In this document: in pieces, positions 33,058 through 42,563 of the stretch | How the letters are laid out: each line of letters starts with the position of its first letter | Numbering within the stretch: the first letter of the stretch is position 1 | Assembly: GCA_963678705.1 (NCBI GenBank) | Contig: OY783205.1 | Location: 8,556,001 to 8,620,000, forward strand | Direction of reading: 5' to 3' | Length of the DNA: 64,000 nucleotides | Source: Panorpa germanica | Lineage: Eukaryota > Arthropoda > Insecta > Mecoptera > Panorpidae | Notes under the pieces: generated by a model | Told to the model about the DNA's origin: nothing | The model's input: the letters and a program-made list of their open reading frames with translations, nothing else | Databases searched by the model: none | Position numbers and translations under genes: made by a program

Positions 33058-33504
33058 ATGTATATTAGAAGTTATAGTCCCCGCTTATTATTTGAATTGA
33101 ATGAAGGAGATAATATTTTTATTTTACCCAAGTTAATAAATATTAATATAAATTTTCGGTCATTTATAGGGTGTTCTGAATTAGTACTAACTGTATTAAT
33201 TGATAATGTTGATGTGATTTATTTACATGTACTACATATTGCAAATGAGTTTAGTCTATGTATAGATTTGAAATTAAATTGTGGGTTAGAGTCTCATTTA
33301 ATGTTGGATTTTAATATGTTTGATGAGTTTCAATTTTAAGACCGATACGTTACACACAAAAGTACTTTTTATAGAGATTTTAGGAACGGTCTACTTTTTA
33401 AGCTTGGAGAATCAGATTCCGGCTACGGAAGTATGGATTCCTTAGAATGGATAATGGGTAAGGTTGATAGCGCAGTGAAAGAAATCGTTGATACTCGATG
33501 CTAG
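33058..33504 (+). CDS. Polinton left-arm protein, unknown; possible internal stop
   Basis: ATG at 33058 opens 93 codons (SPRLLFELNEGDNIFILPKL, alternating hydrophobic beta-like pattern) to TAA at 33337-33339. The same frame stays open for 54 further codons after that TAA (THKSTFYRDFRNG, ESDSGYGSMDSLEWIMG) to TAG at 33502-33504. Either the protein is 93 aa or the TAA is a nonsense mutation in a protein of about 148 aa. I do not recognise the family. Confidence 0.45.
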
Positions 33505-33724
33505 ACAACTGTGTTTTCGGGTTCGATTCCTGAACCAGAGCAATACCATAAAAAGTGATAATAACTTTGAAAGGTAATGCATTTAAGGTTGGGTTTTGAA
33601 ATAAGTTTTAATTTTAATAAATATAGTATAGGGAGGGGATTAGAGTATATAAGCTGTAGATATTTTATATTTTCTTCAGTTACAAATAAATATTTTAACA
33701 AGTTTAACTAAACGTTTTATAATT

Positions 33725-34549
33725 ATGGCTTATCGTTACAAACCATATCCAATGTTTAATAAAAATAAAAAGTTAAGTTTTATTAGTGATGAATCCGATT
33801 CTAAAATAATATATGATGATTCTATATATTTATTAAAATCATTATATTATTTAAATAACAGTAAATCAAAACAAGCATTAGTTGGAATTAAGGTAAATAA
33901 TTTATGTGAAGCCATTTTAAAAATAGAAAAGGTTAATGGAAATGGCGTTATTATATCAGAGCAGGATTGGAATACCCTGTTAAATAATAAAAACAACATT
34001 TCCAATTATTTTGAAGGAAGTGAATATTTAGATCAGCCTCACATAACCTTATCAAATTACACAATACATTTTCAAACTTTCTATGAAAAGCCAACTATGG
34101 TTCTTGAAGAAAATATACAATGTCAACAGCAAGATTTGAATGAACAAAAACTTAAATCATCTTCTGTTTATTTACAGAAAGAATCTTAGGACAACTTGCT
34201 TAATATATCTCATTGTATAACAGTGACATTAAAAAATTATAATTTGTGTTCTAAATTAGTGGATAAATCTTTATATCAAGTTCAAAATAATTTGTTTAAT
34301 GTGTTAAAGGATACTCAAAGTATAAATTATAAAAATCACAATATTAATTTTTATGAGTGTTTTATTAAAAATAATATAAATAACCATATTGATTTAAATA
34401 ATAATTTAAGCCATATATCATCAAAAATAAACTTGGAACTGTTGGAACAAGAAATAAAAACTTTGTGCATAGACTTTTTTAAAATTAAATTATACAATAA
34501 CGCTCAAGAATATATATATAACTTATCAAAAAATGGAATCGATTTTTGA
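33725..34549 (+). pseudogene. Polinton left-arm protein with PC4-like segment, one in-frame stop
   Basis: ATG at 33725; one frame runs to 34549 (274 codons) with a single TAG at 34187-34189. The N-terminus has MAYRYKPYPMFN and an acidic patch (SDESDSK). The central part reads ILKIEKVNGNGVIISEQDW then NTLLNNKNNISNYFEG, a strand, a GVxISxxxWxxL element and a helix, the layout of the PC4/Sub1 ssDNA-binding fold. That resemblance is my inference from pattern only. The last 17 bases overlap the next gene. Similar proteins occur in insect Polintons without an assigned role. Confidence 0.5.
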
Positions 34550-35372
34550 TTTGGAAGATTTATTATTTGTAGAAAATATTCATATTGATGATAGCGAGCT
34601 ATTAAATTTAGATATTGACCCTTCGCTTTTTGACGAAGATTTTTTATTAACTAAATCATTAAATGCAGATATTGATATACAGAATATATCAGAAATGTTA
34701 ACTTCTTTAAACAATGAGGAGGATTTTAAAAATTTTGAACCTTTTAACACAAGTTTGACTTCTACTAAATTAACAGCAGTTCCATTTTTATTTAATGAAG
34801 TACCTATATTATTAAAGGAAGATATGTATTCAATCAAAATAGGATTAAATTGTACTAATCAGTTTGAACCAGAAATTTATATTTACAATAAATACAGTTT
34901 TGGGCTAAAATTCAATTTAGGTGATTATTTTGAACTTATAGAGCACATACAGCAATTGATTAATATGTTTAATGGACAATTGTTTATACCATCCAATGTT
35001 CTAATAGGATCAAATTATAAAATAAATATATTTATTCCAAATAGTATTTCAATTACATCAAATTGTAAAACTTATATATCCGTGTTTTTAAATATTTATG
35101 ATTTATTACATATCATGTCTTTAAATTATTATATTAATTTTAGTATTACTCATTTTTCTTGCATGCAGATTAACTTATTAAATACATATAATCTATTTTT
35201 AAATAACATCGTAATATATTTAAGAAATAAAAATATTGGTGTTTCCAAAGAGGTTTTAACTCAATTTTTATTTCATGAATGTCAAGAAATAAATTATGAT
35301 GATATATTATTAAGAATGATAATATTATCAAATATGTCTTATGTATTGGATGAAATATCAAAAATATTGTAA
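34533..35372 (+). CDS. Polinton left-arm protein, acidic N-terminus, unknown
   Basis: ATG at 34533, 279 aa, no internal stop. Residues 1-70 are strongly acidic (FDLEDLLFVENIHIDDSELL, DIDPSLFDEDFLL), as in transactivation-like regions. Residues 95-165 contain SFGLKFNLGDYFELIEHIQQ then INMFNG and later FIPNSISITSN, the same strand/xxFxxL-helix layout as the preceding gene, so the two may be distant paralogues. The C-terminal 100 residues are hydrophobic and helical. It overlaps the upstream gene by 17 nt, suggesting shared transcription. Convergent with the capsid operon. Confidence 0.55.
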   Translation: MESIFDLEDLLFVENIHIDDSELLNLDIDPSLFDEDFLLTKSLNADIDIQNISEMLTSLNNEEDFKNFEPFNTSLTSTKLTAVPFLFNEVPILLKEDMYSIKIGLNCTNQFEPEIYIYNKYSFGLKFNLGDYFELIEHIQQLINMFNGQLFIPSNVLIGSNYKINIFIPNSISITSNCKTYISVFLNIYDLLHIMSLNYYINFSITHFSCMQINLLNTYNLFLNNIVIYLRNKNIGVSKEVLTQFLFHECQEINYDDILLRMIILSNMSYVLDEISKIL

Positions 35373-35422
35373 TTCCATCATTTATAATATATAAAAATTT
35401 AAAATGTATATATTTTTTTTTT

Positions 35423-35797
35423 TTATTTATTTATTAAGGTATAACTATTTCCATTAGAATCATAATATAAATTAAAATTACAATCACAACAGTTTCTTAT
35501 TTGACATGGAGGTCCATCTCTTTGTATTCTTCCTTTGTTATAATGTTTGTAGCATAACCGACGCCCCTGCATATTGTGATCTTCTTTTAAATGTATTGGA
35601 AGCCGGTTTTAGTTTTGTTCAATATCGGTGGAATACATTATATAATGCAAAAAGAACTCTATTGGTAGTAAATGCAACTCATCGTCCGTAAGATTTTCTA
35701 GTAAACACTCACTTTCTTTGTATTTTTTTAGAACAGCTCCAACTTTTGAAATCGTTTTCGAAACTTGTTCATGATCATTTAAAAATTTATAATCCAT
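35423..35797 (-). pseudogene. Small Polinton Cys-rich protein, one in-frame stop
   Basis: Minus-strand ATG at 35797. The first 62 codons (acidic, helical: LLENLTDDELHLLPIEFFL) end in TAG/TAA-type stop at about 35609. The frame continues open to 35423 and gives a basic, Cys-rich tail: RRLCYKHYNKGRIQRDGPPC then RNCCDCNFNLYYD. The Cys/His spacing suggests a small zinc-binding module, but I know no matching family. It is the last gene of the minus-strand capsid cluster. Confidence 0.45.
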
Positions 35798-35860
35798 TAT
35801 TTGGTTATGAGATGGTTACTCTCTAATGACTTTAAAGATACTAATCATTATTTAAAATGG

Positions 35861-37054
35861 TTATGTAATTTTATTAACATTTCCAGATAATGGTTTATAC
35901 TCAACAATCCTGTCATGTAATATTAAACAATAAGCATGAACGTAGTCTACAATATTTTCAGATGTTTCTAATTCAAGCCTTATATCAACTGGAGCAGGTT
36001 TTAGAAATTCTTTTTGTTTTGAACAATCTATTACTATTAAAGGTGCATTTTCTTTAAAATTCTTTAAATTTAAAATGGGATTCGGCTCTTTATCATAGTA
36101 TAACTTTTGGAAATTAGCATACATTTCATATGCTATTGCATACTTATTATTGTCATAATCAAGATTAAGATTATCATAGGGGTACACATCAGAATTTAAG
36201 TATAGTTTTACGTTTCTTAAGGTACAAGTGTGAAATTTACTCATATCCTTTGTAATATCGTCTTTACCTTCTCTTTGTAACCCTAATATAACATAACGTG
36301 GCTTTTCAAGTGCTCTAGATGTTTTAATAGACCAAGATTGATTTGTCGTGCGATATTCGTATAAGTCCCAACTTCGAAAGCCAATATACAATGATTTATC
36401 GAGTTCTATTGTTTGTAATAATTTTAATTTCTTTTTGTCTCATACATTTATATGAGGCATACGCCATTGAATCTTTTCAATTGTTATTGATGGTGTTATT
36501 TCGTCCTTTTTACTTATCCAAATTGCGTTATTATCGTTTTTTGATCGAATTAATATTAATTCATGCTTTACTGGTAATATAATTTTTTTAAAGTCTTCAC
36601 AGAACCCAAATATTGTTTTAAGAGGAATACAAACACTAAAATTTCCCTTATTATCTAATAAATTGTTACTTGTATCACGCCACCCCAAGTTTTCAAGTTG
36701 CAACTCATTGTTATTATATGAAACATATCCTTTCATAGTAGTGGTTATACCAGGATTTTTATTTGAATCAATTTCAACCGAATTTATTTCATATTTTATA
36801 CTTTCAAATAGGTATAAAATACCATTTAATATGAAAACAGGTGTAGATTTTGAAGTGTCTTTTGTTTTACCTTCAATGTATAAGTAAGATTCCGAGGGTA
36901 ATGTATATACATTATGTTGATTTATTGGTATACGAATTTCGTCATTATATTCATAGCTGGTTGTGTTATATGGACTGTATGAATGTATTTCATATTGGCT
37001 TAATGATTCGTCAAAGAGAATTTTATCTTCAATATTAAGCATATGAGCGGTCAT
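35861..37054 (-). pseudogene. Polinton major capsid protein (double jelly-roll), frameshifted
   Basis: Start at 37054. The N-terminal part (37054-36440, 204 codons) has IPINQHNVYTLPSESYLYIE, YEINSVEID, MKGYVSYNNNE and the HELILIRSKNDNN strand. After a frame change near 36440 the C-terminal part (to 35861) has YIGFRSWDLYEYRTTN, SRALEKPRYVILGLQ, VYPYDNLNLDYDNNKYAIAY and APLIVIDCSKQ. These blocks are the known insect Polinton MCP. Its ATG overlaps the stop of the upstream penton-like gene in an ATGA. Total about 400 aa, near full length apart from the frameshift. Confidence 0.85.
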
Positions 37055-37872
37055 TGTAGAGTATTTATTTTAAATCCTAACGACTTAAGAAACTGTTTAT
37101 TTTTTAATGTTATCCTCTTAAATGGCTTGGTTGGACTACGCTGAGTTTGATTAAACGACGAATTATATATTGTTTTTAAATTATGACATATACCCATTAT
37201 TGAATCTTTCGTATGTGCAATCTGCAGGAAATTTTTTCTTTTCTAAAATTGATAAGTTCACCTTCTTCATTAACAATTTTTATAGAAATATTATCTATTT
37301 TCTGTACAACGATTGGAAGATAAATGATTTGCTTTGGAATTTCTATTATCTTTTTAGATAGGAACCGGATGTAATATTACATTCAATACGTATGTTATTT
37401 ACTTTAATAATGTTTACCGGTAAGTTAGATACATGTAATTTATTAGGGTCTAATACTTGCTTATTAAATCCTAGTAATGAACCAATACAATTTTCTTTCG
37501 AAAAATCAATTTTTTACGTACATATTATCTCACTTTGAAGGGTATTTGTATTTGCAGTTAAATTTAAAAATACTTCTTTTATTTGCTTATCAGCTTTGTC
37601 CTTAAATTCGCTGTTGTGTTTTATTACTCTAGAATCACCAATGCCTAATATTCCTGAACATCTTCCAATTCATATGAACCCACTGGTATTGGAATAACTT
37701 TACCATCTCCATAATAAAATTTATTGTTAGTGTCGTCAATGTTTGGTATTGAATTAAATGTCTGAAAGTCGACTATTCCCAATTCAAACTGTTCATCGTA
37801 CAAATCTATAGGAGGAAAAATATCGGCGCTTAATACGGATTCATTTCCAATAATTGTAAATGTCATAGACAT
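37051..37872 (-). pseudogene. Polinton minor capsid (penton-like) protein, degraded
   Basis: Minus-strand start near 37872: MSMTFTIIGNESVLSADIFP, DLYDEQFELGIVDFQTFNSI and NKFYYGDGKVIPIPVGSYEL, the N-terminus of the Polinton minor capsid/penton-like protein. A frame break near 37645 separates it from DPNKLHVSNLPVNIIKVNNI and RIECNITSGSY (37440-37365), then more breaks before a conserved basic end (KRITLKNKQFLKSLGFK, about 37120-37070). The stop TGA overlaps the MCP start codon. Confidence 0.8.
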
Positions 37873-37957
37873 ATTTTTTTTTTTTTAACCTTTCACGATA
37901 AGCTTAGTTATAGTAATAACAAATTAAAAATAAAACTCATGCATTTATACGAATATG

Positions 37958-38335
37958 TTATTTATTATAAATATAAGAATTTGAATACAAAAAGTGTAAG
38001 CATAAATGTCCACAATTGACAGTATTTAATTTTTGAAATCTATCATAGTTATATTGAATAGTATTATTTTTAAAGTATTCAATTGCTTCTATTGGAGGTT
38101 GAAGGTTACCAAAACTATCAAAATATAAAATATTTTTATTTCTTTTTATGTAAGCTACCCAATGTGTTCCTGCTGATGTTTTATCATCTAAATTTATTAT
38201 ACCAGATTCATTTATATACATTTTTTTAGGCAAATTATTTCTCATGAATACCCCTCTAAAGTAAGGGATATTGAATTTTTTTGCATATTTTTTTAAATCA
38301 ACATCAGTAAGGGCTCGTTTAGGTAGCTTTAACGG
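37958..38335 (-). CDS. Polinton adenovirus-type cysteine protease (PRO)
   Basis: The frame begins upstream of the first in-frame Met (38245), with KRALTDVDLKKYAKKFNIPY and FRGVFMR read from about 38325, and ends at 37958. The catalytic triad is visible: His in GTHWVAYIK, Asp in YFDSFGNLQPP and Cys in NCGHLCLHFLY. This is the adenain-like capsid-maturation protease conserved in Polintons. The start codon is not clear; the 5' end overlaps the PLA2 gene's stop region by a few bases. No internal stop, so this gene seems intact. Confidence 0.82.
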   Translation of the reverse strand, partial: PLKLPKRALTDVDLKKYAKKFNIPYFRGVFMRNNLPKKMYINESGIINLDDKTSAGTHWVAYIKRNKNILYFDSFGNLQPPIEAIEYFKNNTIQYNYDRFQKLNTVNCGHLCLHFLYSNSYIYNK

Positions 38336-39195
38336 AAGTTTTTTGGATACGGATTAATATATAATCCTAACCCTTTTTTATAAGGTTTTAAATAAATTCC
38401 TTTGCCAGATTTTCCAATAGCAATTGCCTCCATAGTTTGGTTATGTTTTTGAGTTTCTGCTAACATTTTTTTTGCATCCTTTGCCTCATTTATTGCTTTT
38501 GCAACACCTGCAACACCACCTGCCAATCCACCTAGTGCTGATAATCCCGCAAATAATGGAATTAGAAATGGTAGAAAACCACCTACTTTTGGTATAGGAA
38601 TTATTCTTAGTTTATTAACTTTAAATTTTGACTTTTTATTAATTGATTGTTTTGCGGCTTGTAATGCAATTTTAATAGCTTTTAACACACTTTTAGGATT
38701 ATCAGGGTTAATTAAAGTATTTTTTAGCGCACCACGAGCATTAAGAATAGCTTTCTTTAATGCTGCCATACTATGCTTGACCTTTCCGCTACCCTTTATT
38801 TTTTTCTTTTTAATTTTTTTATTTCGTTTCAACCCCATTCCAAGTTTTGTTTTTATATTCATGATATTAGCAACAAGTAATGATGCTAAACGTTCACTAA
38901 ACTTTGAATCTTTAGAAAAATATTGTTTCCAAGCTTTCTCAATCAGTATTTTATCATCTACGTGTCTTTTACTTAAATCTTTATAGCGGTGATATGCAAT
39001 GTCATGTTCTTTGCAAGCTGAGTCCAATGCATTAACTCTTTGATCTCCTCGGTTTAAACGTTCTATTAAACGTGTTCCAGGACCGCAATAGTTGTACCCA
39101 GGCAATTGCAATTCAAAAGGTAATTTATTGATTAGTTTATCAATAAGTCCATCTCCCTTCTTAACTTTTATCATACTGAACAAAGTATGAACCAA
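38329..39195 (-). CDS. Polinton PLA2-domain capsid protein with hydrophobic segment
   Basis: 288 aa, intact. Residues about 33-75 contain PGYNYCGPGTRLIERLNRG and ALDSACKEHDIAYHRYK: the Y.GPG calcium loop and the HD catalytic pair of a parvovirus-VP1-like phospholipase A2. Residues 118-200 are very Lys-rich. Residues 207-235 are a Gly/Ala/Leu-rich hydrophobic segment (FLPFLIPLFAGLSALGG then LAGGVAGVAKA), like membrane-active minor capsid proteins. The C-terminal KSGKGIYLKPYKKGLGLYIN is a conserved tail in insect Polintons. Probably a virion component for membrane breach; this is inference. First gene of the minus-strand capsid cluster, divergent from the ATPase by 70 bp. Confidence 0.82.
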   Translation of the reverse strand: MVHTLFSMIKVKKGDGLIDKLINKLPFELQLPGYNYCGPGTRLIERLNRGDQRVNALDSACKEHDIAYHRYKDLSKRHVDDKILIEKAWKQYFSKDSKFSERLASLLVANIMNIKTKLGMGLKRNKKIKKKKIKGSGKVKHSMAALKKAILNARGALKNTLINPDNPKSVLKAIKIALQAAKQSINKKSKFKVNKLRIIPIPKVGGFLPFLIPLFAGLSALGGLAGGVAGVAKAINEAKDAKKMLAETQKHNQTMEAIAIGKSGKGIYLKPYKKGLGLYINPYPKNFR

Positions 39196-39265
39196 TTTTA
39201 TACTTTATAATATTTTAATATATAAAGATTTAACATTTAAAATGTATTCTATTAGTTTATAACAC
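39196..39265. promoter_or_regulatory. Divergent promoter region between capsid cluster and ATPase
   Basis: Only 70 bp separate the divergent starts at 39195 (minus) and 39266 (plus). The stretch is very AT-rich (TATAATATTTTAATATATAAAG), fitting a shared two-way promoter. No specific factor site can be named. Confidence 0.4.
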
Positions 39266-39965
39266 ATGCCTGGTTAAACAGTGAAGTTTGTAAAGCAAAA
39301 ACAATCTCTTTCTGTAAAGAATGTAGATAATCAAAATAATTGTTACATTATTATTCAAAGACATGGACCACTTTTACCAAACGACATTAGATGTATTATT
39401 TGTGGACCTTCAAACTGTGAAAAAACTAATGTTATGTTTAATCTGGTTGAACATCCAAATGGGTTGCGGTTTAAAAATATATACATTTATTCATAATCTT
39501 TATATCAACCAAAATATCAAAAATAAAATTAAAGGTATGGGATACTATACATACTCTGATAACGATGAGATTATTAGACCTGAAAATGCAAAACCACATT
39601 TAATTTTTATTTTTGATGATGTTGCAAGCGATAAACAGAATAATATTCGTAATTTCTTTAGCATGGGCCATCACAATTTCATAGATTATTTTTATTTATG
39701 TCAGACATATAGTAAAGTTCCAAAACAGTTGATACGAGATAATACTAATTTTATTATATTATTCAAGCAAGATGAGTTAAATTTAAAGCATATATATGAT
39801 GATCATGTCAACTTTGACTTTCCGAATTTTTAAGAGTTTAGGCAAGTTTGTAATTTATGTTGGAACTCTAATAAATATGCATTTATGGTAATAGATAAAA
39901 ATTGTGACTTAAATAACGGGCGATACAGAAAAGGATTTGATATGTTTTTAGATATAACCAAGTAA
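39266..39965 (+). pseudogene. Polinton packaging ATPase (FtsK/A32-like)
   Basis: ATG at 39266, but TAA follows within three codons. The coding then shows HGPLLPNDIRCIICGPSNCE with KTNVMFNL, a Walker A in which the Gly before Lys is Glu (GPSNCEKT). After a frame change near 39490 come HLIFIFDDVAS (Walker B, DD), FFSMGHHNFIDYFYLCQTYS with KVPKQLIRDN, FIILFKQDELNLKHIYDDH, and after a further stop (39831-39833) YRKGFDMFLDI to 39965. This is the virion genome-packaging ATPase family of Polintons; here it is dead. Confidence 0.85.
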
Positions 39966-40125
39966 CTTTTGCAATAATAATCAGTGTTGAGGTAACGATC
40001 TTGATAATAACATACGCATCCACACATTTATATCAACGTAATCTTAATAAACGTTGAAATTACGTTACTTTACGTTGAAATATACGTTAATTTACGTTAA
40101 AATATATGTCACAGTACCTGTTACC

Positions 40126-41383
40126 ATGTTTAAATCCAAGAAATATACAAAAAAAGCAAACAAAAAAAATTATGCAGGATTAAATAGAAATAATAAACAT
40201 AAAATTGATAATATTAGTAGTAATAAACATAAAAATAAACAAATAACACGTGATATTATTAAATCAAGCGATAAGACAAAAGTATCTTGCATTAAAACTA
40301 GGGGAATCTGAGGCACAAAGGTACCTTGACAAACAGCTTGAACCAATAACTACACCACTAAATATACTAGCTAATAAAAGTACTTCCAATATTAAATTAG
40401 TGCAACCAATCAAACAAGATATTGATACAAAACCGTATGATTTCAAGGTTAAAACAATTAAATCTAAATTAGATAAAATATTAAAAGAACCACTAGACAC
40501 TATATCGACAGCAGAAAATGTATCATTAACAGGTGAAAAACCAAGTATAACGCAAGAACCAACAATGGAACTTAGTCAGTTAGATGATGAGGTTTTTGAA
40601 ACAAATGAACCCTTAGAATATAGTAGAGTACAAGATCCAAACTTATTTTAGACATCTATAGAACTGTCTGAAGTTGAAGAAAATCTTAAAAAACAAGTTG
40701 ATAAATACGCCTTTCAATATTTAATTGATTTTAATAGACGAGAAGGTGATCCTAGTATATTTGATCATATATTTGGTATAAATTTAGAAGATGGTAATTT
40801 AATATTAGGAAAAACACTGGTTACGTTTGATAAAGAGGGTATTATAATAGGAAATAAAAAATATAAGTCATCTCCCGGATTATATGAATTGCTTTTTAAA
40901 ATAGATCCAAGCGCAAATATTTATAGTGAGGAAGATTTAGAGGATTATAAAACAATTTTAACTGATACAAATGTACATAGAACATTATATTTACCTAGTG
41001 GTGAAATTAAATCTAACAAAGGTAAAAAATATAAAAAAATTATATCGCTATTATTTCCTCCTCAAACAAAATTAAGTGCCCCAGCGTCTTCAACACCATA
41101 TTCTTCAGAAAGATTACAAAACGTTCGATCAAGACTTTTGCAGCGTACGTCCTCAGTTGGTTTACAAAATAATAAACGTTTAGGAGGTGGCTTAAGTAAT
41201 TTAATACCAAACTTTAAGACTTTAAACAATAATCAAAAGGATTTCATTTACTGGGATGACCCAAATGAATTAGTTGAAAGATTACGACTACTTATTAGTT
41301 CAAAAATGGCGGGCAATACATCACATGATAATGAAATTATTTCAGTAATTGAAGAGTTAAAAGAAGCTAATATTATTATATAA
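40126..41383 (+). pseudogene. Polinton DUF8207-like protein
   Basis: ATG at 40126 opens a very basic N-terminus (FKSKKYTKKANKKNY). A frame shift near 40250-40310 leads to AIRQKYLALKLGESEAQRYL; TAG at 40649-40651 interrupts; then the frame 40652-41383 contains GNLILGKTLVTFDKEGIIIG, YKSSPGLYELLFKIDP, LTDTNVHRTLYLPSGEI and YWDDPNELVERLRLLISSK. The central block corresponds to the uncharacterised DUF8207 protein common in arthropod and cnidarian Polintons; the name is from memory. Function unknown. Confidence 0.7.
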
Positions 41384-41435
41384 ATACTTAAACACATTTC
41401 CTTCTTTTTCATTAATTTATAACTACTCATGTAAC

Positions 41436-41660
41436 ATGACTATTAACAAATTTGGAGTACACATACATAAGAAAAAAATTACTCGGCACGAAACAATATC
41501 AAAAAGTGATTTAATTATAGATAGACGTTTAAAAGCTGCAGAGAAAGATATTCATGATGCTTATATTAATAACTTTCAAAACTTTATTGAAGTAAATAAA
41601 AAAATTGCAACATTAATTACAGAATTAAAAACAAAACATAGTTTAGATATTAATTCTTGA
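41436..41660 (+). CDS. Small conserved Polinton protein, unknown
   Basis: ATG at 41436, 74 aa: MTINKFGVHIHKKKITRHET, then a Lys/Ile/Asn-rich helical segment with predicted coiled-coil character (IEVNKKIATLITELKTKHSL). Undamaged. Sits between the DUF8207-like gene and the integrase in the same direction with short gaps, as in an operon-like cluster. Small ORFs at this position are seen in insect Polintons without a known role. Confidence 0.5.
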   Translation: MTINKFGVHIHKKKITRHETISKSDLIIDRRLKAAEKDIHDAYINNFQNFIEVNKKIATLITELKTKHSLDINS

Positions 41661-41688
41661 TAAATTGTGTATAATAATAATAATAAGT

Positions 41689-42266
41689 ATGAGCAAAACA
41701 AAAATAGGTATAATTAATGAGTTACATAAACCTGCACGTAAAAACTATGAACGTAGACATGTAATTATTAAAGGATTAAATGAGAGTTGGCAAGCCGATA
41801 TAGTAGAAATGATCCCGTATGCAAAAGAAAACAAAGGTTACAAGTATTTACTCACAGTAATTGATATATTTTCTAAATATGCATGGGCAGTTCCAGTAAA
41901 ATCAAAATCAGCTAAAGATGTTACTGTTGCATTTGAAAATATTTTATTAAAAAATAAAAATAAGGTTCCAAAAAACTTACAAACAGATAACGGAAAGGAA
42001 TTTTATAACTCTGAATTTAAAAAAGTAACAAATTATTATGGCATAAACCATTATAGTACATTTAGTAATATGAAAGCATCGATTGTTGAAAGATTTAATA
42101 GAACTCTAAAAAATGCCATGTGGAAAGATTTTAGTATAAAAGGCAACTATAATTGGATTAATAACATTGATGCACTTGTTAAGAAATATAATAATTCTCA
42201 TCATTCAACAATTAAAATGAAGCCATCTGAAGTATCAATAAAAAATGAAAAAAAATTATTAGGAAA
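41689..42266 (+). pseudogene. Polinton integrase, catalytic core (5' part, split by Helitron)
   Basis: ATG at 41689. DDE residues are visible in WQADIVEMIPYAKE, KNLQTDNGKEFYN and MKASIVERFNRTLKNAM, the retrovirus-like Polinton integrase core (YLLTVIDIFSKYAWAVP between the first two). The frame ends in a TAG created by the Helitron end CTAG at 42267. Removing 42267-45723 continues the coding in frame into VYNRIKR at 45724. The catalytic part is undamaged. Confidence 0.88.
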
Positions 42267-42563
42267 CTAGCTGACCCGGCGAACTTCGTACCGCATAACA
42301 GTCAATGAATGTCGTGTTACCTTTTAGCTGAACTAATTTAGTCTTTGATGAACGTAATACAATGATACAAAATAATATTTATTAATATAGATACAAACAT
42401 AAAAGTATTTTATTATGATGAATGATGATGAAAACATACAGAATGAGAATAAAAATTAAAAAATAATAATAATTAAGTAATTCAAACTCATGTCACAAAA
42501 AAATGATTGAAAACTATGTTGTGCAGGTTGGATTACACTCGGATTAATTCATTAATGGGATTT

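Noticed and set aside
33458-33545. A functional tRNA gene
   Set aside because: The acceptor stem and anticodon arm cannot be formed, and the A box overlaps a coding frame; only the A/B boxes and T arm fit.
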